Shown piece by piece: positions 1 through 9,781 of a stretch of 29,143 nt of DNA. Each line of letters begins with the position of its first letter. Within the stretch, counting starts at the first letter, position 1. The stretch comes from Didymodactylos carnosus (taxonomy: Eukaryota; Rotifera; Eurotatoria; Philodinida; Philodinidae): positions 1-29,143 of the forward strand of contig CAJNOQ010001715.1 of the NCBI GenBank assembly GCA_905250885.1, written 5' to 3'. The translations under genes were made by a program, and so were the position numbers. Under the pieces are notes generated by a model, which was not told the DNA's origin, made no database searches, and saw only the letters and a program-made list of their open reading frames with translations.

Positions 1-642
1 AAGATCTATAATAAACACCATCTGCAAATTTAATTTCAAATGTTTTTTCCGTGGATAGATGAAACTTAAGTTTTTACTTCAAAATGTTGAAAATCGTACG
101 TCTCTATTATTTTTTCTTTAACAGTTGTTTTAAAATCAATCGAGACTCTTGTATTTTGAAATGGATAGTAGTGTGAATTGGTTTTTAAAGAGCTTCAGCC
201 CTTGAAAAAGAAAAGCTTTTAAAGGCTTTTTCTGTTGACAAAAGAAAACTTTTTCAATTATTACGTTTTTAGACCTTGACAGAGCAACTTTAAATTAAAG
301 GTGTCGTTATATGTTGAAAAATATTTTCTCTAGTTCTCCATTTCGTTGTTATAGTAAAGTCAACAATGATGGATTTGAAAAAATAGCTATTGCAACTATT
401 TTTTCAGTCAGCAAGAACTGCTTCCTGTACAGATCTAATACTAGTGATAGGAGAGTGTTCTTTTCCACTTTTGACCCACGAGAGAACTTTGTGTAAGTGC
501 AACTCTGTGGCGTGTTATGAGTTATAGTTGTTTTCATTTTAGCTAGCATAATCTCATACAACATACACAAGCGATTCAACAATCATATATTGTTGATGCC
601 TTTTATTTTCAGACCTGCTTTTATCTTGAATTTTTTGTCAAT
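1..642 (+). other. Upstream region and probable 5'UTR intron of CFAP96
   Basis: No convincing coding exon is seen here. Short open frames exist on both strands at 311-582 but look like chance. A good donor (GTAAGT at 493-498) pairs with a pyrimidine-rich acceptor ending at 612. This suggests a 5'UTR intron of about 120 nt, so the CFAP96 start codon would lie about 30 nt into the second transcribed exon. The promoter is probably before 490, but I see no clear TATA or initiator signal. Confidence 0.4.
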
Positions 643-1970
643 ATGGGGACAAAATCCGATATGGATCGTATTGGTTTATTTAAAGAAATGGAATACTTTA
701 CGATTAAAGATCCATATAAAGAACCAGCTCGTTGTAAGTGAAGAAATATATAGTTCCTATATCGATCTAACTAATAGATCTTCTTTTCAGTTAATTTTAA
801 TGAAGCAGCATACAAACAAAAACAAATGTTGTCTAGGGGATCGAAAATACGATCGACTGGTTCTTTAGCAGGCTATTTTGATAAAGAATTTAAAATAATA
901 CCCGGATCATATGTTGATCCAATATCAATGAGACGTAAAATGCGATTGAAAGAGAAAGAGAAAAATATTGTTAAAAAATCATTTGTCACAATGTACAGAG
1001 CGAGAAGTCCGTAAGTATCTCCTTTCACTTTTGACTCAAAATAAAAAGCTTATATAAATGATTTCTCCATTTAAGCGAGGGTCTCGGCTCGTTTTATGGC
1101 ACATTTCAAGGTCCCATTAAGGACATTGATCCTACAAAATCAAAATATCGTGAGCGACCGAAAAAAGTTGCAGAAAAAATCAATTTTAAAGTAAATCCAT
1201 CAAAAAAGGGAACAGGCTATGGGTACGTTACACTTTTTATTCATACAATCTCAGTGTCTATATTTTCACTTTATTTATTTTGTCTCACAGCTATCCTAAT
1301 TTGGGAATTGAAAAAGATCCACCGTATGCATACAAAGATAAAACAGATAGTTACAATGCACCACTTGATACTCAAAAGGTGAAAAATCAATATTGCTCAC
1401 CACTTCTATTCCATAACAAACTTATTTTTCTCTTATTTTAGAAAGAATCAGAAAGTCATAAAGCAGCAATGAAAGCTGGCGTTTTCAAATTAAATATGCA
1501 TCCAAAAGAATATTTTGATAAAAATCCATTTCTTGAAGATCCAAAAGTAAAGGGAGGTGGAGATAAAGAACGATCAAAATCAGCTCCATCCGATACAAAA
1601 CCATTTAAACCAAGTTCACCAGGAAAAGCGGTATAAATTTGTAATTTTTTTCCTGGAATATATAATCAAAAATTGTTTGACCTCTTGTTTTTAGTTAGGC
1701 GGTAATAAAGATGGTTGTTTTTCTAAATTTCCAATTCGATCAGAAAAAGATCCATTTGTTATCGGTACAATTTATTCTCAAGTTAAAAATGAAATGAATA
1801 AACAAGGGAAAACATTTTATCCAAATAAATTTCCAAAATCTCGGCCTTCAGAGTCAACAATTAATAAAAATATTAATATACAAATAAATCGTCAAAATTA
1901 TAAGAGTATGCATAATTACTCATCATTCAATGTATTACCAACTATATCACAAAGAGCAACTGTACGATGA
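643..1970 (+). CDS. cfap96: Cilia- and flagella-associated protein 96 (C4orf47/UPF0602 family)
   Basis: Six exons (643-733, 791-1010, 1076-1222, 1291-1378, 1442-1630, 1695-1970) join in frame into 336 residues; the human protein is about 309. Family marks are seen in order: the N-terminal block SDMDRIGLF.EMEY, the FNFNEAAYKQKQ block, a GSK...AGYFD motif, GLGSFYGTFQGP, KKGTGYGYPNLGI, FKLNMHPKEYFDKNPF, FKPSSPGK and a C-terminal NYKS stretch. From family knowledge it is a ciliary/centrosomal, microtubule-associated protein of ciliated cells; there is no enzymatic domain. The start was chosen because the first ATG in the exon gives the conserved N-terminus directly. It converges with PDRG1, leaving only about 155 bp between the two stop codons. 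All introns are GT-AG and 57-68 nt. The identification is firm; the exact molecular role is inferred. Confidence 0.92.
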
Positions 1971-2124
1971 AAATTTGTTTTTTAGCATCATAATTTTTAG
2001 TTTTTTTATTTTCATAATTTATTTTTGTACAAATGAATTGTATTTTTTTTTTATATTTTTTTATCATACAAATGAAATTTTGAGATTTTAAACAGTAACA
2101 ATGTATAAAATGAGAACTAATATT

Positions 2125-2673
2125 TTAAATATATGGTTGTAATAAATCATCAAACTCATTTCGTTCTTCACGACTTAATGATTTAAGTCCAAGTCCTTTA
2201 ATTTCTGGTTTTTTCTCAGCATCGTATAGTTTTTTCACGTTTTCTTTCAAATTTTTTTCAGCTTGACTAATTTCACGATCCATTTGATCAAAATCTGACA
2301 AAAATACACATACATTAAAATAGATGAACGTATAAGAAAAATATTTTAACACTCACCACGTTGTACAAATCGTTTACAATCTTTAGTTGATAAACTAAGA
2401 AAATTTTGATTGAGACAAATCCAATTTGTTTTTGTACGAGTTGGTTGTTTATTGAGAGACCTAAAATGAGAAATAAAAAAGAAAAAATATTAATAGCAGA
2501 TTGAATTTGGAATTTTTGTTTTTTTTTTGCCTGATTGCTTCGCGTAATTTATCTCGTCGTTTATTCAATTCAATAATTTCTCGTCTTTCAGCTATAACAT
2601 TTTCTGCTAGTCGTTCAATTTCTTCTAGATATTGCAAGACAAATTCGGGATTATCATGAACACCTTTAGCCAT
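2125..2673 (-). CDS. pdrg1: p53 and DNA damage-regulated protein 1 homologue (prefoldin-like subunit)
   Basis: Three exons on the minus strand (2673-2531, 2460-2357, 2294-2125) give 138 residues; human PDRG1 has 133. The fold is the prefoldin-beta type. An N-terminal coiled coil (LQYLEEIERLAENVIAERR, then LNKRRDKLREAIR) is followed by a short hydrophobic middle (WICLNQNFLSL) and a second coiled coil (MDREISQAEKNLKENVKKL). The C-terminus carries the family block KPEIKGLGLKSLS. In other animals PDRG1 is part of the R2TP/prefoldin-like cochaperone complex that helps assemble RNA polymerases and PIKK kinases in the cytoplasm. The first intron starts with GC rather than GT after CAG, and no GT donor lies nearby. 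The gene lies downstream of PMP3 on the same strand and converges with CFAP96. Confidence 0.86.
2357..2357 (-). other. pdrg1: Donor end of PDRG1 exon 2
   Basis: The exon 2/exon 3 junction of PDRG1 splits an Asp codon: G ends exon 2 at 2357 and AT opens exon 3 at 2294. The donor is GTGAGT, a canonical site, unlike the GC donor of intron 1. Confidence 0.7.
2529..2530 (-). other. pdrg1: GC splice donor of PDRG1 intron 1
   Basis: The reading frame requires exon 1 to end with CAG at 2531. The next bases are GCAAAA, so the donor is GC; the acceptor is a standard TTTTAG at 2461-2462. GC-AG introns form a small minority class in eukaryotes and usually have a strong exon-side CAG, as here. Confidence 0.75.
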
Positions 2674-2898
2674 GAAAGAAATTTTTTTTTATTCTAAAAA
2701 ACAAAATACACACAATTATACAGTGGAGAGAATATATTTCATTGTTTTCACAGTGTGAACTAAACAGTTTATAGATAACTATAACAAATCTATTTAAACT
2801 GTACATATCTTTATTATATACAATTATTTATTTAAAAATAAATATTATATTATTATAACAATAATATAAAAATCATATTGACTATATGTTGTTCATAA

Positions 2899-3060
2899 CT
2901 ATACTGTTTTATTATATGCAACCCATATAATGAAGAGTGCATGCAAACAACCAGGTATCCAAGCAAGCAAAGATAAAACAACGTTGAGTAGAAACTGCGT
3001 ACCACATCCTTTTAAGATAAGTACGCACAATGGTAGTGAAGGTAAAGCTAATAATATCAT
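2899..3060 (-). CDS. PMP3/UPF0057-family small membrane proteolipid
   Basis: A single-exon frame of 53 codons plus stop; family members are usually 50-60 residues. It contains the signature GCGTQFLLNVVLSLLAWIPG followed by a second hydrophobic span (CLHALFIIWVAY). The first hydrophobic segment (residues 1-16) carries the family proline pair as PSLPL, so the protein should span the membrane twice. Known members (yeast Pmp3, plant RCI2, bacterial YqaE) modulate plasma-membrane potential and salt or cold tolerance; here that is inference. An in-frame TAA lies nine bases before the ATG, so this is the only possible start unless an upstream exon joins. The N-terminus is about 5 residues shorter than most members. 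It lies 226 bp upstream of PDRG1 on the same strand. Confidence 0.8.
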   Translation of the reverse strand: MILLALPSLPLCVLILKGCGTQFLLNVVLSLLAWIPGCLHALFIIWVAYNKTV

Positions 3061-3545
3061 AACGATTTATTCTATATATTCCATTTTGGTGAATTTATGT
3101 TTTGTCTTAAAGGGCATTTTGTCAGCAATTCGATGATTTCTTTGAAACTGAAGTAATCATACGGTTCAGTATCCCAAAGTGTCATCTTTCAGAATCCATC
3201 TCAATTTGCCAAAAATTCAATGTTTTTGAAGGTTTTTGAAAAAGAGTTCTGAAAGCCCTAAAAATCACGTTTTTCTACATTTCACATTTTAATTAAAATT
3301 TTTAAGATTGTCCGTTTTAACAGACATAAAGCTATGTTGAGCAGAGTGTTCTGATCAGAACGAGATGTCTAGCAGGTTTGTACGACTTCGCCTTGCAGAG
3401 TTATACTAGTTTCACTAAAGGCGCTGAACTAAAATTAATGAAGTGATGACGTCATTGTTTAGAATATGGTTTTGGCGCAGCAAAGTTGTATCTCTTCCTA
3501 GATGATTCGTCGTAAAACCTTCATTCTTTATTTATTTTGAAGCTA

Positions 3546-3721
3546 AGACATTTATCTAAAGTTTGATCCGCGGCGATTTTTGGTTTTCTGTGCAGAGATA
3601 AGTGGGAAATACTCCGCCGAATTAGGGTTATTTTCAGAGGTCTGACTTAAAATGCATGTAGGGAACGAACAAAAGCGAAATTCAAAAATCGCCTCGGATC
3701 ATATTTTAGATTTGGATGTCT
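3546..3721. repeat. Imperfect inverted repeat, arms about 45 bp
   Basis: The left arm (3546-3590) and the reverse complement of the right arm (3675-3721) share AGACAT, TCTAAA, GATCCG.GGCGATTTTTG and TTTC in the same order, with a few mismatches and a two-base length difference. About 85 bp separate the arms. The size and form are like a small non-autonomous hairpin element or MITE remnant. No flanking target duplication was identified. Confidence 0.7.
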
Positions 3722-3954
3722 ACTTTCAGTTGAGGTCACTCACAACCTTCTGCACCTTCCAACAAAAAAGCCTTTACGTTTTTGCTAAGAGTCCCATTTT
3801 GCTCCTTATCATGCAATAAGTCGACAGTGCTTCAATGTTTCGATCTCGAATTCTTAGCATAAGCTAGTAGGACAGTAAGCATTAGTCACTGAAAGCGCCA
3901 TCGAAATCCGATGTAAGATAAAGTTTTTTCCTGAGTGGAGGGGCCCTTAAGATA

Positions 3955-4075
3955 GATTTAGTAGCGCACTCTTTAAAATTACGTATCAAACAAATATCTA
4001 TAAGTGGAACTAAAAAAAGTTAACTTATTTAGACAAAAATACATGACGATGGTGAATATAAAGTGCGCTAAATCC
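3955..4075. repeat. Short inverted repeat around TAGCGCACT
   Basis: GATTTAGTAGCGCACT at 3955-3970 is matched on the other strand by GATTTAGCGCACTT (from 4075 downwards). A two-base insertion separates the matching blocks, and about 90 bp lie between the arms. GATAG also occurs just outside both arms. It may be a second hairpin remnant in the same intergenic region. Confidence 0.5.
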
Positions 4076-4916
4076 GAATTCTATCATATTTGCGACAATT
4101 ATAGGGGGAAATAAAGTGTTTAGTTTCAGAATCCGCAAAGTGTCATTTCAAATACTTCGTCTCTACCAATATCCGGAGAACTTCGCCATTTTTATTCAGA
4201 ATAAATTGATTAACGATATACCTACTATAACAATTTTTTTTCCATAACTTCTATGTTTGCATTAACTCTTATTTTTCCTTGTGACAATTGATAAAAGTAC
4301 ATTGAAACAACATACAATTCAAGTTAAAACTACTCGATTAAAGACGTTACAATAATACTCGGTGGATTGATAAAAAAAAATAGCAAATAGCGCAGCAATG
4401 CGTGAAGCAGATGATAAGAGATTTTTTACATAATTGTCAGCTATAACTATGATACATACTTGATTATTTATCAGACATACATATTTTTACAAACTTTTGT
4501 GCATTTGGTCCATACTTTTAATTACTAAACAGTAACCATGTATTACATTGACCAGAAAATAATACTCAAAAAGCATAGAAGAGGTAGAACAATACTAAAA
4601 GTGTTAGTGCGTTGTATTCAAACTAATGCAGGTCATAGCATCTAATATACAATCTACATTACTTATTTTAAGAATAATGGCTTGGTCAACAAAAAAAAAA
4701 AAATAGTTAGGAAAAAATTCTCATATTACAAAATAGAAAAATTTGGATATTAGCAAGTTTATTCCAGATAAGAGAAAAAAAAGCAAACTACAAATAAATA
4801 ACTATACATAACGAGAAGGTTAGGGTGTACACGTTCTGTCAAAATATTTTACTTTTAAAAAATTGTGGATTGTTTACCAAACAAATCTTTCTAATTAAAC
4901 CAAATAATGATTATCT

Positions 4917-5902
4917 TTAATGAGCAGCACTCTGACGTTTTGTAACTTCATCGATTTCCTAGAACAATAATACAAACTTGTATTTATGAAAGAAAAATTA
5001 TTAATCAATAAACATACTTTTATTAAAAGACCTTTTAGAAAATTATAAGCTACTTCGAGATTATCATTAACAACAATATGATGATAAACGCCTGGTTCTT
5101 TACTGAATTCTATTGATTCTTTTGCTTCTTGTAAACGTTTTTCAATGGCACTCTCATTCTCGGTTTGTCGATCACGCAATCTTTTTTCCTAAACATAATA
5201 GTTTTTACGATAGAGAAATTACATTTCAAAGAATACTTACAAGAATTTCATAGCTTGGTGGACTAACATAAATATATGTTGCATTCAGATCGGTTTTCTT
5301 TATATTTTTAACACCTTGTTTATCAAGATCCAGTATACATATTTTTCCCGTATTAGCAACATCTTCAACAGCTTTTTTACTAAAAATGAACATAAACTCG
5401 ATTAGTATATTGGTATTAAAAGGTATTGATGGAATGGCTATACCTTGTACCATATAGATTGCTAGAAAATTCAGTTGATTCTAAAAATTCATTGTTTTTT
5501 AACATTTTTTCCATCTCATCTCTTTGTACAAAATGATATTCTAAAAACGAGTATAAAATGTTATACGAGATAATATTTTTTATAGTTAAAAGAGTTACCT
5601 TTTCCATTTTGTTCACCTGGTCTGGGAGAACGTGTTGTATCTAGAAAGAAGGGAAGAAACATTAAAGTAAAACACATGTAAAGATAGATTTTTAAAATGG
5701 CATACGTGAGATACTATAGGCAAATGCTGTAGGATATTCTTTGAATAATTTTGTAATTAACGTACTCTTACCAGAACTAAAAAGAAAAAAAGTTGATGAA
5801 TTAATTTAAAATTTAAGAATATAATTTATATATTAAAAGTACATACCCGCTTGGCCCAGAAAAAACGACTGGACGTGGTGCTGTATAATGTGCCGGTGCC
5901 AT
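4917..5902 (-). CDS. guk1: Guanylate kinase
   Basis: Seven exons (5902-5847, 5776-5706, 5640-5599, 5540-5444, 5379-5241, 5188-5018, 4958-4917) give 205 residues; human GUK1 has 197. The enzyme phosphorylates GMP to GDP with ATP in purine nucleotide metabolism. Visible motifs: the P-loop GPSGSGKST (residues 16-24), the GMP-binding block TTRSPRPGE (44-52), NGKEYHFV, FLESTEFSSNLYGTS, the Walker-B-like ILDLDKQGVKNIK, the lid region LEKRLRDRQTENE..IEKRL and SKEPGVYHHIVVNDNL. The catalytic set looks intact. The start is the ATG just before the conserved PRPVVFSGPSG. A splice acceptor at 5928-5929 opens an exon that is in frame upstream of this ATG, so a longer isoform (for example mitochondrial) from an upstream exon is possible. 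All introns are GT-AG. Confidence 0.95.
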
Positions 5903-7440
5903 TTTGGAAAGATATCTCACACCTGTTCTAGAAAATAAGTTAGTTAAGAAAACTTTATAAATTTTCGATGATCGCGTTACTACATTTATTTTATTCAAAT
6001 ATAAAAACAAAAAAAGAATTTTAAAACATGCAGAAATAAATTATATTCAAAAATGTAGTTGCGATCAATATTACAGTTGAATATTTTTTTTTTCTTCTCT
6101 TTTGTATGTTATTTGTTTACGCATAGATTATTTCTCAATACTTTAGAATTAAATTATCATATTATTTTTTTGCATAGTTATTATGTTCTATGAACATTAA
6201 CGATATTGAAATTTGAACTTCCGCATATCCTCTTTTCATAAAAACATGCAATTTAAATAGGAAACCAATCATAGAAGATAATATAAGATTAGAAGACCTT
6301 TCAGTTACTAGAAATGAAAACTAGAACTAACTAGAATAGAAAAATTTTAGATGTACGAGGTTTCTAATCACTAGTAAAATAATTTTAAAATGGATGCTTA
6401 TCGACTATGTACAAAACTCTTGGATTTCGTAAACATTTTTAGTTCATTTTTATGTTACTCTAAATGTGTTTATCACTGTACCATCTGTAATTTTCTGAAA
6501 ACATGCATAGCGATTTCTTTCAATGTTAACAAAAACTATGTTCTCCAAGTTTAAAAACTTTGGAATAAAATTAAATTTACCGAAAAAAGATGTTCATCTG
6601 ATAACTCGTGTGAAATGTAATTTGAAATAGAAAAAAAATCTAAAACCAAAAATGGTTACAGAAAATTTCTAATATAGAATCAAGAACTGAAGAATATGAC
6701 CTGCTGGTGATTAATCTATGATTAATTGAATCTATACACAGAACATTCTAGTTTGTTTAAAAAGTTCGATAGTATAGTCTCAATTTGATAAAAATTCAAT
6801 TGAACTTGATATCTGGACCATTATCGTTTTAAATTGAAACTAGAAAAGGCTGACCGCATAGGATGAAGATCAGTCATTTTGAACCCTCTGACTTAGAAAT
6901 CAAGAAATCTTAAAAGTGAGAAATATAATGTAATGGTGCTGTATATAGCATAACATTTTTTCCGGAAATTGTCATCTCACTAATGTGTAAAAGAGTGTCT
7001 CAGTGACCACAATAAAATCACAGTTCCGATAAACACAAACTTTTTCATATTCGTTAAGTTTGATGAAGGGAAAATATCAAAGAGCGAGAAAATATGTAGA
7101 AAAAAAAGAATCACTACTTCCTTGGTAGAAAACAATACGAACAAACGCGAAAACTTTACCTACATTCACTCTTTGTCCATCCTATGAAAAAGACAGTTGG
7201 TTAAACGCAGACACAACTTATTTGCTAAACATTGTATAATTAAATGCGTTGACATAAACGACTACTCGTGCTCTCCTTTGATTGACGCAAAATTCGCTAA
7301 TAGTATAATGATAATGTTCTATTGGATAATTGAGAGAAAAACTTATTTTTCTCGAAATTCAAAGTTTTATTTTTGTCATCAGATTTATTTTTGGGCTCCA
7401 CTGTCAGATCCTATTGAACGTCTATAGTAAATCATCTAAA
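5903..7440. other. Intergenic region between divergent guanylate kinase and TENT2-like genes
   Basis: Roughly 1.5 kb, very A/T-rich, between two genes that point away from each other. It must hold both promoters. The part next to 5928 includes a 5' intron of the guanylate kinase transcript. The frames at 7197-7569 are chance extensions upstream of the TENT2-like ATG. I see no repeat, RNA gene or clear promoter motif. Confidence 0.5.
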
Positions 7441-8946
7441 ATGAGTTTCGCAAATAATTCTTTCAATAAAAGTACGATGGATCATGTCCAAGAAGAATAT
7501 CAACCAGACATGTCAAAGTTATCAGTTGATGTAAGTTTTTCAATTATGAACATTGAATTCAAACATTAATTTTACACATTTAGCTTGATGAAGAATTACA
7601 CGAATTATGGAAACGCTATCAAATTAGTGACACTGGATATAAAGCAAAATCAATTTTAGCAAATAATATTCATGAATTGTTCAGAGATGTGTTTCCATGT
7701 AATTAAAATTTATTTTCATTTAATAACCTACTTTTTTTTTCATTTTAACTTCTTCATAGATCTTGGCGTATATATCATTGGTTCGACTGTGAATGGATTC
7801 GGATTATGTAACAATGATTTAGATCTTTGTCTAATGGTTTCACATGAAACGGTAAACTCCCTTTTATTAAAAAGAAGTAAAAATATTTACATTTATTTTC
7901 TAGTTAAATGAATTAGAAACCGGTTTATTATTGCAAAAGATTCGAAATATTTTGCATACTGGAAGTAAGATTCTACTAATATCTTAAAATATATTCATCA
8001 GAGATCATTTGTTTTCAAAGACTTTTTTCAACAAGTACATCTATTTAAACGATCATTTCTCACATTATCATTCTATGATATTATAACGTAGGTTAATCTG
8101 ACTATTTTGAGTGATAAGATTAATCTCTTTTCTTTGATTATTTTTTACAGATCAATTAAATGTAACATATTTTTGAATGAATCAACATCGATCAGAAATT
8201 CTTATTTGATGCGTTATTTTGCTGAATGTGATCATCGTGTATCTATAGTGGTTGCGGCAATTAAATGTTGGGCTCAAACAGTCAAATTAAAAAAAATATC
8301 TAATAATTCATTAAGTGGTTATAGTTTAACGTTAATGGCAGTCTATTATTTACAATCGGCACTATTACCCCCGATACTACCAAGATATAATGATATATTG
8401 TCTGATAATTTTGACTCAAATATTGATATAAGAAAATTAGATATGAATAATGCCTATGAACTCTGTAAAAATTCATTATTGTTATCATCAAATAAAATGA
8501 ATGTCGGAGAGTTATTTATTGGATTTTTAAAATTTTATGCATATGATTTTGAGTAAGATAACAAGAAATTATTTTTATTAAATAACTTTATACAGTTTTT
8601 TTTCGTGAATATTGACTTATATTGAAACTTTGCGTTTTGTTATTTTAGTTTTGTTAATGATATCATCAGTGTTCGTATGGCATCAAAGTTTAGTAAGAAA
8701 GATTCTCTAAATGAAACAGATAAATTCAACAAATATATCGTTATTGAAGGTGATGTTTCTTATATTTTCTTATATTTAGCTAAACGTTGATTTTAACTGT
8801 TTTTAGAACCATTGACTAGTGCAAATACGGCAATTGGAATTACCAGTGAACAAACACTTCATGATATTAATAAAGTATTTGTAAATAGTTATGAGAAAAT
8901 ATGTAAATTAAAAAGTTTTACATCACTCTTAACTGCGTTAGCTTAG
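7441..8946 (+). CDS. tent2: TENT2/GLD2-like non-canonical poly(A)/nucleotidyltransferase, active site altered
   Basis: Exons 7441-7530, 7584-7698, 7760-7851, 7904-7964, a tentative 31-nt micro-exon 8004-8034, 8151-8552, 8649-8749 and 8807-8946 give 343 residues. GLD2-type enzymes add adenosines to mRNA or small RNA 3' ends in the cytoplasm. Seen: the nucleotidyltransferase helix-turn GSTVNGFG (76-83) followed by NDLDL with the first two metal-binding Asp (88 and 90); SIRNSYLMRYF; the palm/PAP-associated core LSGYSLTLMAVYYLQ; GELFIGFLKFYAYDF; and a C-terminus (EPLTSANTAIG...) matching GLD2. Odd points: the third catalytic Asp position reads Asn135 (C-N-I-F-L-N where the family has C-D-I), and the conserved V-P-I-x-K-F strand before it is not found. 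In-frame joining there needs a 39-nt intron and the micro-exon. It could be a catalytically dead paralogue or an early pseudogene. Confidence 0.82.
8004..8034 (+). other. tent2: Tentative micro-exon bridging the TENT2-like frame
   Basis: Direct joining of the exon ending at 7964 to the exon starting at 8151 puts a stop in frame after eight codons. A 31-nt segment with acceptor ...CAGAG and donor GTACAT restores the frame and encodes HLFSKTFFN-like residues. The upstream intron would be only 39 nt. The segment does not resemble the expected conserved strand, so it may be a rescue by chance. Confidence 0.35.
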
Positions 8947-9349
8947 TTAAAATTCAATTTGTAACTCTTGTTATTGTTCATTTTTGGATATTGCACATAC
9001 TGTAAAGTTGTTTTGTTTTTGTTCAAATTAAAACTACATTAATTCTATATTATTTCTCAAAAATTTTGTTTTTTGGATTTAAGCGTTGGTAATCATTTGT
9101 CCTCATTTTCACCATAGTACTGTTAACTCTTGAATCCATTGCATTACTTGTTCGTAGAAGCTAACTGCCACTGCACATCTGACTTTGTTTTTTTTTAATT
9201 TTATTAAATAACACATATTTTACAAAAGAACGCAGGAGAATAACAGCACAACAACATATGATTACTATAATCATAAAATATACAGAATACAAGAACTAGT
9301 AGTTTTTTTGATGGAGGTGGTAATGATGAGATAAAAATTTCACAATATT
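8947..9349. other. Convergent 3' flanks of TENT2-like gene and BUD31
   Basis: About 400 bp between two stop codons, holding both 3'UTRs. No coding signal. On the minus strand an AATAAA lies at 9205-9200, about 145 nt beyond the BUD31 stop, and is a plausible polyadenylation signal for that gene. Confidence 0.5.
9200..9205 (-). terminator. bud31: Candidate polyadenylation signal AATAAA for BUD31
   Basis: The hexamer TTTATT on the plus strand reads AATAAA on the minus strand, at a reasonable distance downstream of the BUD31 stop. The A/T-rich setting makes chance matches common. Confidence 0.35.
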
Positions 9350-9781
9350 TTAACCCGAACATCCACGACATCCACAGTGAACACATTCTACAACTTTTCC
9401 CTCTTCTAATTTTTCTTTTGGCACACGGCAGACACATTTTTTACCAAAATTTGTGTCACGCGGTTGTATACAACGTAAACAACATAAGTTTTCGTAGCCT
9501 TGTTTTTTCCATTGTGCAATTAATGATTTATCAGCGATTGATTCTTTAATACAATAATCATATAATTCTTTACTGATTGCTTTACGTTTAAAATATAAAT
9601 CGAATAAAAAACGTGATTTTTGATGATGTATTTTAAATATTGGCCATAATGTTTCTACTTTACGTTTACCTTCATGCGGAGCTATTTCAGCTTCTCGCAT
9701 TTTACCATCTAATTCATCTAGTGTTGGTTCGATTAACTCCCATCCTTCTGGTTTTGGCTTATTTTTACGAACTTTAACCAT
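9350..9781 (-). CDS. bud31: Spliceosomal protein BUD31 (G10 family)
   Basis: One uninterrupted frame of 143 residues; human BUD31 has 144. The protein is nearly collinear with the human one: [78 protein letters not shown] and a Cys-rich end with [21 protein letters not shown]. The C-terminal cysteines bind zinc ions. BUD31 is a core spliceosome component in the nucleus, near the catalytic RNA centre. The start is the [13 protein letters not shown] methionine, equivalent to MPKVKRSRKAPPDG in human. An upstream in-frame ATG at 9859 is crossed by a splice acceptor at 9816-9817, so it is more likely intron, and the gene probably has a 5'UTR intron. It is one of only two intronless CDSs in the window. 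Confidence 0.97.
   Translation of the reverse strand: MVKVRKNKPKPEGWELIEPTLDELDGKMREAEIAPHEGKRKVETLWPIFKIHHQKSRFLFDLYFKRKAISKELYDYCIKESIADKSLIAQWKKQGYENLCCLRCIQPRDTNFGKKCVCRVPKEKLEEGKVVECVHCGCRGCSG

Larger units (their letters stand above)
3061..4916. other. Intergenic region between PMP3 and guanylate kinase
   Basis: About 1.85 kb with no supportable exon. It includes the presumed PMP3 promoter (just above 3060) and the 3' flank of guanylate kinase (just below 4917). It holds two separate inverted repeats (3546-3721 and 3955-4075) and several A/T runs. The words CAAAGTGTCAT and TTCAGAATCC occur near 3170-3200 and again near 4127-4147, in swapped order. This could be decayed repeat DNA. Confidence 0.5.

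Noticed and set aside
349-582. 77-codon frame on the minus strand upstream of CFAP96
   Set aside because: No family likeness and A/T-driven composition. It overlaps the probable 5'UTR intron of CFAP96.
2930-3136. 68-codon plus-strand frame
   Set aside because: It is the antisense shadow of the PMP3 gene, whose minus-strand frame has the family signature.
7197-7569. Two overlapping plus-strand frames just before and over the TENT2 start
   Set aside because: They do not begin with convincing starts and only partly share the frame of exon 1. The conserved protein begins no earlier than 7441.
8300-8491. 63-codon minus-strand frame inside TENT2
   Set aside because: Shadow of the large TENT2 exon.
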